The position numbers were made by a program, and so were the translations under genes. The notes under the pieces were generated by a model that saw only the letters and a list, made by a program, of their open reading frames with translations, was not told the DNA's origin and made no database searches. From Narthecium ossifragum (lineage: Eukaryota > Streptophyta > Magnoliopsida > Dioscoreales > Nartheciaceae): a DNA stretch of 64,000 nucleotides. The DNA lies in assembly GCA_963920575.1 (NCBI GenBank), contig OY986972.1:9808010-9872009 (forward strand), given 5' to 3'. Of the stretch, positions 43,532-54,752 are shown piece after piece (within the stretch, counting starts at the first letter, position 1; each line of letters starts with the position of its first letter).

Positions 43532-44972
43532 TGTCATGGGCACGACCATGGCACGAGGGATCTTGAAGATGGCGCGGTGAAAGTTGAAAATGATACGGCG
43601 ATCCGAGCCAAAGCAGAACTTGACGAGCCATGAAGGGATCCTATCGAGCAAGACGCGCGGCGAGGCAACCAGGGAGGCACATAAGCAACATGTACGTGCC
43701 AAAGGAGTTTGGCACACGCCATGATGTGGCACGACGTGATGCGGCATGGCAGGACGCAATAGATTTCGAAGATGGCACGGCGGCTCGGGCCAACACGAAG
43801 TACGACGCGCCATGCGACGAGGCAAGCGAGTGTGACGCGCACCAAGGCAACCCAGGAAGGCGCGCGTGGCATGCGCGCGCGGCATGCGTGATGGCACGCA
43901 GAACGCGCGCGCGACATGGCCAGGCGGCCAAGTTCTAGTCGGACTAGGACTCGGAATGCCAGGCGCGACGCGGTTGGCTAGCTGAAGATAACCACGCGTG
44001 CTAATCACCTAATTCCACTTGGAATGAAAGCTCCAAGAAAGATGTCGCGGTCAGAAACCATTTTGGCACGGAAGAATCGGAAGATGGCGCGTGACTCCGA
44101 GGTGCACTAGGAGACGGCGCGCCAAACCGAGTGGTTGTGCCTTGGAGGCCAATCCAGCCGAGCAAATTCAAATGTCTCGCGTGGGTTTGACTTGGAATAG
44201 ATGATGACATGGAGAATACCAGATTTGGCTCAGGGAAACACGCTGTTGGCGCGGACGAATAGGAAGGAGTCCTATTTTGAGTCAATATGCGATGGTTTTT
44301 GTAAACAGCCATCTTTGGCAAGTCTTAACTCATGTAAGAGTCCAAATAGACTAGGAAGCTTTGTAATTGGCTGATTGCATAATTGGATATGCATGAAGCC
44401 TAGGACTTGGAGTTGGACTAGGGGAGTGGCTTGTTGGAGCAAGCCAAGGACTATTCCTCTATATAAGGAGTAGACCGGTCAAGGTATTGGAAAAGGAAGG
44501 GCTTTGGCTAGGTGTGAGGGACATCTGAGTTATAGGCCAGCTCATGGGTTGAGCAACCCAAGTGTGGGGGTTTGGAGTCGTCGTCTACAACGGATTGTGA
44601 GGCGAGATTCTAGGGTTTTAGGGTGAGAGCTTCTTGTATTGAGAGTGATTGTACTCCAAAGGGTTGGGAGCGAGTGAAGAGTGCTCTTGTAGTCACTAGT
44701 CAATAAAGGAGTTGGGATCTCATCCCTTACCCAAATTCATGTGAGTCTTGTGTGTGTGCAAGGCGAAAAAAGAGGGCTGGTCAAGAGGCGATCGGGCTGT
44801 CAGGCGGAATGCGCAAGCGGTGCATAGACGGCGTGCAGACGATGTGCCAACGGAGCACAAGCGGCGAGCAGGGCGCGCGGTGGCAGTGTGTAGGGCTCAA
44901 TGACGGGCCTCTTGGCGCCATCATTGGACAAGTAAGCAAGAAAATTTTGTTTCCTTATTTTTCCCGGTGACA
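43532..44972 (+). repeat. 5' LTR of the TR-GAG element
   Basis: Begins TGTCATGGGCACGACC and ends CCCGGTGACA. Compared with the 3' LTR it lacks about 13 bases near the start, and shows scattered substitutions and small indels, so the insertion is not recent. A possible promoter (CTATATAAGG) lies at about 44459, about 930 bases into the LTR. Confidence 0.92.
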
Positions 44973-44974
44973 AT

Positions 44975-44986
44975 TGGTATCAGAGC
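44975..44986 (+). other. Primer-binding site, initiator Met tRNA type
   Basis: TGGTATCAGAGC, two bases after the 5' LTR. It is complementary to the 3' end of plant initiator methionyl tRNA, the standard primer for reverse transcription. Confidence 0.93.
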
Positions 44987-45031
44987 TAGGTTGGAGCCTA
45001 GATTTGGCATGAGCTTTGGCAAAGTTTTGCC

Positions 45032-46145
45032 ATGGCAAGCAGCGAAGGATCGTAGAGCGAAGGAGGGGCTGATCGCTTGACGCCATTGATCGCGTTGGTG
45101 GGGCAGCCATCGGATGGGGCGTCAACTTCAGTCTTCGCTCGCTTGGAGGAGATGAAGGCAACACTTGCAACTCAAGAGGAGGAGCTGCGAGAGTTGAAGG
45201 AGTTGATTGAGTCGCGCGACAGAGAGATCGACAGAAGGACCCGAGAAGAGGCGGAGACTTCAAGGACTCTGGGCGCTCTTGTCGAGCAAATCACGGATCA
45301 ACTTGAGGACGAGCTGATGGTCCTCAAGCGGGCGATGCGGAGAGGAGGGGCTGCTGATCAACCAAAGCGCAGGAAAGTTCCTGATCCGAAGCCTTTCGAC
45401 GGTGTTCGGAATGAGAAGGAGTTAGAGAACTTCTTATGGGATATGAACCAATACTTTGCAGCCGCGGGGGTGACTTCAGATGAGAAGTTAACGGTAGCGG
45501 CGATGTACTTGGTCGGGGACACCAAGTTATGGTGGCAGACTAGGCTGGAGGATAACAGAGTCGCGGGTCGGCCTGGAATCAAAACGTGAGAGGAGCTATG
45601 CAAGGAGCTGCGGGGCCAGTTCTTGCCTTGCAACATGGCCTAGGTTATAGGAGAATCTCCGTTCCTTGAAGTAAACGGGACCAGTGCAAGACTATGTGAA
45701 GGAGTTCAGTTCGTTGATGTTGAGCATCAAGAACATGTCGGAGGAAGACAAGCTCTTTAATTTTCTTGCAGGGCTTCAAGGGTGGGCGCAGTCGGAGCTG
45801 CGAGGACAAGGTGTTGCGGATCTTTCTGCAGCAATGGCGGCTACAGAGGCCATGGTGGATTTCCACGCAAAAGGGCCAACTGAAGGAGTCAGTCGGCAAC
45901 CCAAGTCGGTGGACAAGGGCAAGGTGAAGGTGCAGGAGCACGCAAGGGAGGAAGAAGCACGGCTTGCGGTGAGACCTCAAGGCAAAGGTGTCAAGTCGTC
46001 ATCGGGCTACTTCATATGCGACGGACCGCATCAGGCAAGGGAGTGCTCAAGGAGGGAGAAGCTGAATGCGATCGTGGCTGAGGACAAGGAGGAAGACTCG
46101 GGCGAGGGTCACACCTATCTTGGCCCGATCCAACTTCTACAATAA
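45032..46145 (+). pseudogene. Gag gene of the TR-GAG element
   Basis: The first ATG after the primer site (45032) is followed by an in-frame TAG at 45053-45055. The frame then runs open to 45589 through a coiled coil (about residues 25-75) and the retrotransposon gag fold (VRNEKELENFLWDMNQYFAA, DEKLTVAAMYLVGDTKLWWQ). A TGG-to-TGA change ends it at 45587-45589. After a further stop and a small frame change it continues at 45684-46145 with DKLFNFLAGLQGWAQSELR and a zinc knuckle. That knuckle reads YFICDGPHQAREC, so its first cysteine is tyrosine. The gene is therefore inactive, and the knuckle would not bind zinc normally. Confidence 0.9.
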
Positions 46146-46254
46146 CTCCACCCGGGGCGGAGCTCTTTGCTGCAAGATGTGCGGCAAGGCGGGCGTGGGA
46201 TCTGGAGGTCCTACACTCCGACGAGGACGTCGGATTCTTTTGATGGGGGAGGTT

Positions 46255-49200
46255 TGTCAGGGGCTGGAACCCATGACACGACCATGGCACGAGGGATCTT
46301 GAAGATGGCGCGGAGAAAGTTGAAAATGGCACGGCGATCCGAGCCAAAGCAGAACTTGGCGAGCCATGAAGGGATCCTATCGACCAAGACGCATGGCGAG
46401 GCAACCAGGGAGGCACATAAGCAACATGCATGTCGCGCCCCGACCCGCGAAAGCCCAACCGGGCCGGGCGACGCGAACCGAAACCTACAAACCGGGGAAA
46501 ATTTGGCGAGGGTTTCCTCTAACCTATTGGTCTCCCTAGCAATTCATCAAACACCCCCCAAATTAAAATAACAATTAATTAACAGAATCTCGAACCACAG
46601 ATCAAATCCCAAAGTGTTTAATATACATATTCTCGAAGAGGGAAAAATTCGAATACAACATTAACACTCCCGTAGGAGACTAACTAACATAGGGTTTAAA
46701 ACTGTAAATGGTCACCACCTCTCGGACTCCGCCTAGCGCTGCCGCACCGCCGACCAACTGCCCGGTAGGGGCCACCGCAGATGAGTTAACACCTGCACCT
46801 GCAAAACGCAGCCCGGGTAGGAGTGAGCAACTAAGCTCAGCAGGGAAACTACACTACGACACACAGAAGGAAGAGGGAAACGCAACAGTATCGCCCTCAA
46901 CTAAGACCTGTGTGTATACAGAGGCCCCATGACCCCACCGCGTGTCCCTGAGGCCCACGATCATGGTCTTCCAGCCGAGCTGATCACATGTCAGGTCACA
47001 CTCAGTAGCAGGAAACAACACTGCTGACTCACAAGTAGGAACCCGACACTGCAGGCGGGAAATGGCACCGCTGAGTAGACAACTCCTCTACTCAAGAGTC
47101 GACACAGTGGAACACCGGCTACACCTCAGGATCCGACTCGAGGCCGACACGACCTCTACAATCATCAATCAACAGGTGTACCAGTCATCTAAGCCTATCA
47201 CCAAGTCCGACTGGACACCACAATTCGAACCGGGTCCAAACTACCCAACCCCGGTCCTAGGGCTAAATCCGAGCTTCCAGCCTCGGGACGGCGACCCACA
47301 GATCGCCCTCGGCCTAACCATGCAACTAATGCACAACAGAGATGCATGCGATGAACATACACAGCATAAGCAGTTAGGCATGCAATAGTATGTGATGATA
47401 GCATAACACGGTTTGGGCTCGACACACTACCGGCCCGGGGTGGTGAACAAGTATTTAAGGTCTGGGACTGCTGCAGTGATACACCACCAACTGCCAACCA
47501 GTCCGCCAACAACCTGCATCGGGAAGCAACCTCGCAAACAACAGAGACAAACCACGCAGGTAAAAGCCCTTGGCGCACGCCGGCATGCAAGGCTATGGAA
47601 AGCGATAGGGTCACTCGCCCGCTTATTCTAAATATCCCAGGAGTCATCACTCTCCTGGTTCACCACTGCCCCTAATATGGGGCTAGCATGCTTAAGAGTA
47701 TGTACCAGATATAAAGTTGTAAAGAAAATTGCACATACGAAGCCCCGCGGGCAAAACCAAGAAGAAATCCCTCTCTGCTGTCGAAGGATCGATCCTTCCC
47801 CCAAGGGAAGATCGATCTTCCAAGCGACAGAGAGCATCCTCTCCAAATCGTGCCAAGGATGATCGATCCTTCCTCCCAGGAAGATCGATCATTCTCGCGA
47901 TTGAGGATATCCTCCTTGTCACGCCAGGGAAGATCGATCCTTCCTCCCAGGAAGATCGATCCTCCTTACGACAAAGAGGATCCATGCTACCCAAGGCACA
48001 AGGAGCGATCATCCTCACCAGATGATCGATCATGCTCGGGTTCAACATGACCAACAAAGAAGGGAGAAAGATTGATCTTGTTGGGTTCTCCGGCGAGAAA
48101 TACCGTCGGAATACTCTACCAAATCCCACAAAATCTTGGGATTTGGTAGTACGAAGGACCACGAGTTCAAAACCGGTGAAAATACTATAAACTAACAAGT
48201 ATTTACCAAGATCTAAGCAAAACAAGCTTCAATCAAACTCAAACTCACAAAATCGGAAAAGAAACATAGGTAGGATCCCTACCTAGGCTAGAGCAGCTTC
48301 AATCCCAGCTGCAAGGCCTTGGATCGTCCGAAATCTCTTCAAAATCTGACAGCTCTGAGCTCAAGAACGCGGATTTCAAAAGGGATTCAAGGAAGAAGAT
48401 CACGTCCGTTTTATAGACAAACGAACCGACCTATGACGATCACACCTTGACTTTCTGGCATTAGAAGATCGATCCTTCTAATAAGGAAGAATCGATCCTT
48501 TAGGCGCAGAAAGCTAGACTTGGGCTAAAACTTTAAGCCCAAGCCCGGATCTTTCGATCCCGGGTCCACCTAACCTTTCTAATCAAACATTAACACAAAC
48601 ATGGTCAGTGTGTGCACAAGCAGGTGTGAAACAAACCAACAATTCGTAATTTACCAAATTGCCCTTGCGCTCTATAACGAGCCACAGGAGTAGAGGGGCA
48701 GGTGGAGTAGAGGGGCAGGTCCTCACAATACACGTGCCAAAGGAGTTTGGCACGCGGCATGATGCGGCATGACACGATACGGCATGGCAGGACACGGCGG
48801 ATTTTGAAGATGGCCCGGCGGCCCGGGCCAAGATGAAGTACGAAGCGCCATGCGACGAGGTAAGCGAGCATGACGTGCGCCAAGGCAACCCAGGAAGCCA
48901 CGCAGGGCATGCGTGATGGCATGCAGAACGCGCGCGCGACATGGCCAGGTGGCCAAGTCCTAGTCGGACTAGGACTAGGAATGCCAGGCGCAACGCGGTT
49001 GGCCAGCTAGAGATAACCACACGTGCTAATCACCTAATTCCACTTGGAATGCAAGCTCCAAGAAAGATGACGCGGTCAGAAACCTTTTGGCACGGAAGAA
49101 TCGGAAGATGACGCGTGACACCGAGGTGCACTAGGAGACGACGCGCCAAACCGAGTGGTTGTGCCTTGGAGGCCAATCCAGTCGAGCAAATTCAAATGTC

Positions 49201-49979
49201 TCGCGTGCGTTTGACTTTGAATAGATGATGACATGGAGAATACCAGATTTGGCTCAGGGAAACTCGCTGTTGACGCGGACGAATAGGAAGGAGTTCTATT
49301 TTGAGTCAATATGCGATGATTTTTGTAAACAACCATCTTTGGCAAGTCTTAACTCATGTAAGAGTCCAAATAGGATAGGAAGTTTTGTAATTGGCTAATT
49401 GCATGATTGGATATGCATGAAGCCTATGACTTGGAGTTGGACTAGGGGAGTGGCTTGTTGGAGCAAGCCAAGGACTATTTCTCTATATAAGGAGTAGGTC
49501 GGCCAAGGTATTGGAAAAGGAAGGGCTTTGGCTAGGTGTGAGGGACATTTGAGTTATAGGCCAGCTCACGGGTTGAGCAACCCAAGTGTGGGGGTTTGGA
49601 GTCGTCGTCTACAACGGATTGTGAGGCGAGATTCTAGGGTTTTGGGGTGAGAGCTTCTTGCATTGAGAGTGATTGTACTCCAAAGGGTTGGGGGTGAGAG
49701 AAGAGTGCTCTTGTAGTCACTAGTCAATAAAGGAGTTGGGATCTCATCCCTTACCCAAATTCATGTGAGTCTTGTGTGTGTGCAAGGCGAAAAAAGAGGG
49801 CTGGTCAAGAGGCGATCGGGCTGTCAAGCGGAGTGCGCAGGCGGTGCACAGACGGCGTGCAGATGACGTGCGAGCGAAACATAAGCGGCGAGCAGGGTGT
49901 GCAGGGCTCAACGAGGGGTCTCTTGGCGGTATCATCGGACAAGCAAGAAAATTTTGTTCCCTTATTTTTCTCAGTGACA
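46255..49979 (+). repeat. 3' LTR of the TR-GAG element, split by solo LTR 5
   Basis: Begins TGTCAGGGGCTGGAACCC, just after the polypurine tract at 46243-46253, and ends TCTCAGTGACA. Removing the 2297-bp solo LTR and one target copy leaves about 1.42 kb, close to the 1441-bp 5' LTR. Confidence 0.92.
46431..48727 (-). mobile_element. Solo LTR 5, Gypsy family, 2297 bp
   Basis: Ends as in solo LTR 1, flanked by ATGCA on the left and ATACA on the right, a 5-bp duplication with one substitution. It belongs to the solo LTR 2 subfamily. On the minus strand TATAAAA is at 48409-48415, with GATCGATCC motifs upstream at 48430-48510. A second set lies at 47784-48075. A 16-base stretch (GAGTAGAGGGGCAGGT) near its right end is duplicated. 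Confidence 0.93.
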
Positions 49980-50128
49980 CCTTCTACCCGGTCTGACCCA
50001 GGTATGACCTTGCCCGGTTTGGAGACTAGGCTGGAGCGGATCGGGCCAGGCTCAGCCCGATCCAGTTCTTTAAAAAAAAAACAATTGTGGCTGGTTCGGG
50101 GCGCCGCATCGGACGACCACACACTCGC

Positions 50129-50153
50129 GGGGGGGGGGGGGGGGGGGGGGGGG
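50129..50153. repeat. Run of 25 G
   Basis: An uninterrupted homopolymer inside the hAT-like element. Its length is probably uncertain and variable. Confidence 0.9.
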
Positions 50154-50605
50154 CAACCCCATCTCTCACCGGATCTGAGTCCCAGTGACTCTCCTCCGAC
50201 CTAGTTGAGGCGGGATCCGCCGTAGAGCCGAGCTGTCCCTCGCTCGCGACAGTCTTCCAAGGGGATCGGGGGTGGATCAGGGTGACCAGCGACGAGGTGC
50301 CTGGATCCGAACCACCGGCGACGAGGTGGCTGGATCGGAACCACCGATGATGAGGTGGAGCAGGAGGGAGAGACTCGAGACCGGCTAAGAAAAATGTTGG
50401 CATGGGAAGCTTGGCGAGGCCGGCGTCGTGGACCTCCGTAGAGAGCGTCGTGGATGACGATGAGGTCGGTGAAGCTTGGGCGCGGTGAAGAGGTCAAGGC
50501 CGGGATCGGGCAGTGTGGAAGCCAGTGGAGGTTGGAGGAGAGATATGGCGTCGAGCAGGCGTAAAGCCTTGTGTCGCCGCCGCTACGACCGTTGGAAGCG
50601 ATGAC

Positions 50606-51035
50606 GGGGAAGGGGGCGAAAGCATCGACGAAGGGAGCGGAGGGGCGCGACGTGTCCGGCGGCGGCTAAGGAGCTGTAGACGGAGAGGTGGGTCAGGAGG
50701 GAGGCCGCACGGACGGGGGAAGGGGGCGAAAGCATCGACGAAGGGAGCGGAGGGGCGCGACGTGTCCGGCGGCGGCTAAGGAGCTGTAGACGGAGAGGTG
50801 GGTCAGGAGGGAGGCCGCACGGACGGGGGAAGGGGGCGAAAGCATCGACGAAGGGAGCGGAGGGGCGCGACGTGTCCGGCGGCGGCTAAGGAGCTGTAGA
50901 CGGAGAGGTGGGTCAGGAGGGAGGCCGCACGGACGGGGGAAGGGGGCGAAAGCATCGACGAAGGGAGCGGAGGGGCGCGACGTGTCCGGCGGCGGCTAAG
51001 GAGCTGTAGACGGAGAGGTGGGTCAGGAGGGAGGC
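50606..51035. repeat. 110-bp tandem repeat, nearly four copies
   Basis: The word AGCATCGACGAAGGGAGCGG recurs at 50621, 50731, 50841 and 50951, an exact period of 110 bases. The copies look identical over GAGGGGCGCGACGTGTCCGG and the following GGCGGCTAAGGAGCTGTAGA. The period is not a multiple of three and no frame runs through, so it is a non-coding minisatellite. The near identity suggests recent expansion. Confidence 0.93.
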
Positions 51036-51390
51036 CAGATGAGGGACTAATTTGTTGTTTGTTTTAAAAAATCCATAAGTGACCGGGCCGTACCGGGTTT
51101 TTGACCAAGGGGCCTTGAACCTCAATCAGCCCAGTCCAACAGGACCAACACTTAGACCAGACCAAGCTACGGCCCTGACAAGCCTAGGCTAGACCCGTAC
51201 CAGCCCAGACCATTTGAGCTTTTGGAATACCCATGCTTGTTCGCGTTTTTTTGGATACCCATGCTTGTTCGCGAGCAATAACCGAGCATGTTCATGAATA
51301 GAAAATGAACACACTCAAACAAGCATTTAAATAAACACTAAGTAGGGCAATTGAGTATGCTCACAAACGAGATAATCGAGCCGCTTCTCA

Positions 51391-52847
51391 GTCGTCTACC
51401 AGAACTTTACTATCTCTCTCGCCCATCCTTAGACTCCTATGTTGTCATATAGTCCAGAATAGAAGTCACCAATGACTTTCGGTTTCTAACGTCTGGTGGG
51501 GTCTAGAAGAATAAAGCTATTTGCCCACTCTAAGCCAACGATAAAAGATCAACTAAAAACCAAAAAATCAAACGAATTGCTTCTTTCCAAGTTCTCAAAG
51601 AGCATCAGATGAACAAAGAAACATGAGTTTGGATCATGATGCTACATCAACTGATGCATGCAACCAAACCCTCCCTAACATATAAGAGGATGATGCATGG
51701 CCTTTTATCCTGACTAAAACAAAACAACCGACAATGCTTTAAATTCTAAAGACAATCATCACCAAGTATTTTGACAAATGCTGGCGACTGAAAAGACCTC
51801 ATGCTGCCTACACTTTCAAGGTACAATAACGAACCAAATCCACATGACAACAAGTGCTAATTTCATGACAAAATTTCACTAACATTTTCTAAATGTGCTA
51901 AATGAGCTATGTACATTCTTCACATATACTATCACATTAGTTTCCTATACTTGAAATAAGCAAAATACTCGAGTTTAATAACTACAATCATTCAAGAGAT
52001 CAAAACACTTCTATCGGCATAGACATGCTGCCTGCTTAAAGAGAAACATTAGCCACAATATTTTTGAGCTTTCCAAATCTAAAATCAAGAGATTACGTGA
52101 TTTCACACAGACCAAACATCACATTCCGCCATTAAAATGCATACAGCCTTTACCTTCTATCCAATTAAACTTACAAAGAATTCCATTAATGCAGCTCCTC
52201 GTCGACCAACCATGCATACACGAGATCACACTTTAATCTCAAAGTTGATACAAAGCAACTGGACACCACCACCATTCTCACATTCAAAGACAGCTTACAA
52301 GTACACCGTCTTTATCTGATAACCTGGAGACACTTGACAGCAGTCCATCATAAAATAAAGACAGGATGAAATACATCTTATAAATTTATTGAAGTAATCC
52401 GAATGAACCCATTTTGCAAGACTTTATTGCGCGATAAAGGATTTATCATTTAACACAAAAATTCAATGTATTCCATACAAGATATATTAATTGGAAGCTC
52501 ACCAAAAATCTCTTCCATATCTGAAAGTTTACAATGGCTGAAAATTCATTGGATCCCACATATAAGCTTGCATATATGGAAACTTAGTTGTACAAGAAGC
52601 ACAATCCAACTGTGAATGCTGGTAACTCACCAAGAACCATAGATTAGAGAGTTAAGCGAATTTGATCATATTAGACAATAAGAAAATCTCATGCCATGGA
52701 CAAACTATCAATTTCGGTTTGCATTTCCATTAGAAGAAAGAAGAACACAAAGAACAGAGAATTTAAACCCAAAAATTAGGATTATCTTTTCAACCCCTGA
52801 ACAAATCACACAACCAACCCCTTAGATTCTTTCTCCACCCCCTTAAA
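51391..52847. other. 3' flank of the DUF1639 gene
   Basis: AT-rich sequence without a recognisable gene or transposon. The end nearest the gene, roughly 52380-52847, may hold its 3' UTR, but no poly-A signal can be assigned with confidence. Confidence 0.45.
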
Positions 52848-53831
52848 TCACTCAGAATCGCTCTCCAAAGACATCGCCTTCAACCCTCTTCTCCTCTGCA
52901 TCAATCAAGCACCACAGAATCAGAAACCGAGCAACTCTTTAAAAATCAGCAATCGAAGAAAAGGAAATTGGCCCTCAGCCACTTCAAATTAATGAGGAAA
53001 CAATAAGGTACTCAGATAAGATAAAGGTACCTTTCTTGAGCTCTTCTTCTCCCTAACCTCATACCTCTCCTGTGATAGATCTGATAGCCATGCCCCAGGG
53101 CTCACCAACTGCATATACCCAATCACACAATTAGATATGTATCCAAAACAAAAGTACACCATTTCCATAATATTGAAGTAAAGATAAAAGGCTTACAAGC
53201 AAGCACTTCTGGATAAACTTGGACCTCTTCTTGGGTCTCTGTGGCAGCTTGCAACCCTTCATGGCCATGAAGTCCTCCTCCTTCTCCTTGTTCGAGAGGG
53301 ACACAAAGAACCTAGGTAGAGCCATCGCCCCAGCTCTGTCATCTCCTCCGATGCCGTAAACGTTCCCGTTCACGTTTCCATTTCCGTTCTCCTCGCACCC
53401 TGCAAGTGATCCCCTAGTCGTGTAGTACCGGTCCTCCTTTTCTGGCGAAGAAGACAAGGACTGCGACTTCCGGTTCTCGCTCCCTGCCGATTCCGACTTC
53501 CTGAGAACAAATCCATAGATGAGTATTCATCTCTTCCATCAAAAAGCGTAGAAAGCTCATCAAAATCTCATCTTATCCATCGCTGCTCTTGTTACCTATG
53601 GTGAAGCGGGGTTGGATGAGGAGGAGGCGAAGGTAGCTCCTTCTCCTCTGCTACCCTGATGACGCGGCGGTTGATGCGAGATGTGGCTCGCCTCCGCCCA
53701 TCGGATCTATCTGGGGTGTTCTCGTCCCGAACCTTGACGCACTGTAGCCGCTTCCGGTTGCCCCATCGGAGAAGGAAGTCAGGTTCCGGGTTCCCCCTGG
53801 AAGCCCTCTGGTTCTTCGCCTCCTTTTCCAT
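52848..53831 (-). CDS. DUF1639 family protein, complete four-exon gene
   Basis: Minus-strand exons 53596-53831, 53197-53500, 53031-53108 and 52848-52895 splice in frame at GT-AG sites to 221 codons plus stop. The conserved DUF1639 core is complete: ALPRFFVSLSNKEKEEDFMA, MKGCKLPQRPKKRSKFIQKC, LVSPGAWLSDLSQERYEVRE, ending RRRGLKAMSLESDSE. The N-terminal motif FLLRWGNRKRLQCVKVRDEN is also typical. The ATG at 53829-53831 is chosen because it precedes that motif by the usual short spacer; an in-frame ATG 37 codons upstream gives an atypical leader. Family members are small, basic plant proteins of unknown biochemical role, probably nuclear judging by the basic clusters. This is the only intact host gene in the window. 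Confidence 0.92.
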
Positions 53832-54164
53832 CCAACCTCTCTTCCTCTCAGAACCCAAAAACCCACCAAAACTCCACCCTACAAAGATCTCGCCTTTAAC
53901 CTCAAAATCCAATCTTTTTGCCAAAACAACGAAGCAAACCACCGATTCTCCTCAGATTCCCCTGCAGAAAACCGTTTCAAGAAAACACATTAGAGATCGA
54001 GACGAAAGATGAGATTTTTAACGGAGAAAAACTAGAGAAAGATCGAGAAGAGAGAAGCCTCACAATGAATCCACAAGAAAGGGACTGCAAATATCTCTCT
54101 TTTGCTCTCTCTCGTGCTGCTGATGAGATAACTTGCGAACCAAACGACAAGATACGAAGGACCT

Positions 54165-54167
<3 letters not shown>

Positions 54168-54203
<36 letters not shown>
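54168..54203. repeat. (TC)18 microsatellite upstream of the DUF1639 gene
   Basis: On the gene's strand this is (GA)18, about 340 bases before the start codon. GA-rich tracts are common in plant 5' leaders and promoters and can bind GAGA-binding BPC proteins. Whether it is transcribed is not known. Confidence 0.9.
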
Positions 54204-54206
<3 letters not shown>

Positions 54207-54464
54207 ATTCACAACTCCAGCTTCTCTCTCTTGTGCCCTTCTATACTTCCTCCATAGACCACAGTCTATAATAATACAATAACCAGAATAAATAAAAATA
54301 ACTCCTTTTCTACGCAATCCTAGCAGCTGGATCAAGATTCAACGGTCGGATGATGAGTTCGACGGGTTTGGCAATCCCTCGGGCGCGAGCCCGAGGAGGT
54401 GAGGTCACCAGCGACGGAGCAGTTGGACCAAGAGCCCACCGGAAGGTGACCATACCGTGCCATA

Positions 54465-54752
54465 CTAATAATTACCATAAATAAAAAAGAAAAAGGAAAC
54501 GCGGAGAGCGAGCGCGGAACTATAAATCCCACCAGTGTCACGTGACCACGTGCCCGGTTTAACCGGCACGGCGCGACCCAATTGAATTAAATTAGGGAGT
54601 AGGGACCCGCGAGACCGGTTCGGTCCGGCTTGAACCGAACCAGTTCGGAACCGAACCGGATTGTACGATCCGGCGGATGGAGGACGATAGAGGTGGTGGA
54701 CGGCGGGTCGCGGGGAGACGAGGAGATAGCGGAACGACGCCTCCGATCCCAT
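54465..54752 (-). CDS. Candidate first exon of an unidentified gene
   Basis: On the minus strand a leader containing AAACCCTAACCCTAGACACC (telo-box type, about 54998-55017) and a pyrimidine-rich stretch leads to an ATG at 54750-54752. That frame starts MGSEASFRYLLVSPRPAVHH and continues LYRPPSAGSYN, which looks like a real N terminus. The tail from about 54640 on looks non-coding, so a splice donor would be expected near there. No downstream exon was recognised. It could be an alternative upstream exon of the DUF1639 locus or a relic. Confidence 0.25.
   Translation of the reverse strand: MGSEASFRYLLVSPRPAVHHLYRPPSAGSYNPVRFRTGSVQAGPNRSRGSLLPNLIQLGRAVPVKPGTWSRDTGGIYSSALALRVSFFFFIYGNY

Larger units (their letters stand above)
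43532..49979 (+). mobile_element. TR-GAG retrotransposon with both LTRs
   Basis: A short LTR retrotransposon whose 1.28-kb internal region encodes only gag. The duplication CCTTC flanks it (43527-43531 and 49980-49984). The 5' LTR is 43532-44972. The primer-binding site complementary to initiator Met tRNA (TGGTATCAGAGC) is at 44975-44986. A polypurine tract (GATGGGGGAGG) lies just before the 3' LTR, which runs from 46255 to 49979 and includes a solo LTR of another family. There is no protease, integrase or reverse transcriptase. TR-GAG elements of this build are known from many plants and move with enzymes supplied in trans. Confidence 0.93.
43422..51234. mobile_element. hAT-like element with GGGCCGGGC-rich ends, hosting a TR-GAG
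   Basis: Left end GTAGGGGTGTCCAACC, followed by GGGCCGAGCCGGGCCCGGG; right end, read inward, ATGGGTATTCCAAAAGC. Both ends are flanked by GCTTGTTCG (43413-43421 and 51235-51243), so an 8-bp hAT-size duplication is contained. TAGGGGTGT ends with GGGCCGGGC subterminal sequence are common in plant hAT elements. No transposase remains. The interior is split by a TR-GAG retrotransposon at 43532-49979, and also holds a 25-G run and a 110-bp tandem repeat. Confidence 0.65.

Noticed and set aside
43438..44321. Several open frames of 70-200 codons in the TR-GAG 5' LTR
   Set aside because: They occur identically in the 3' LTR, lie on both strands, and match no family; LTR sequence is not coding here.
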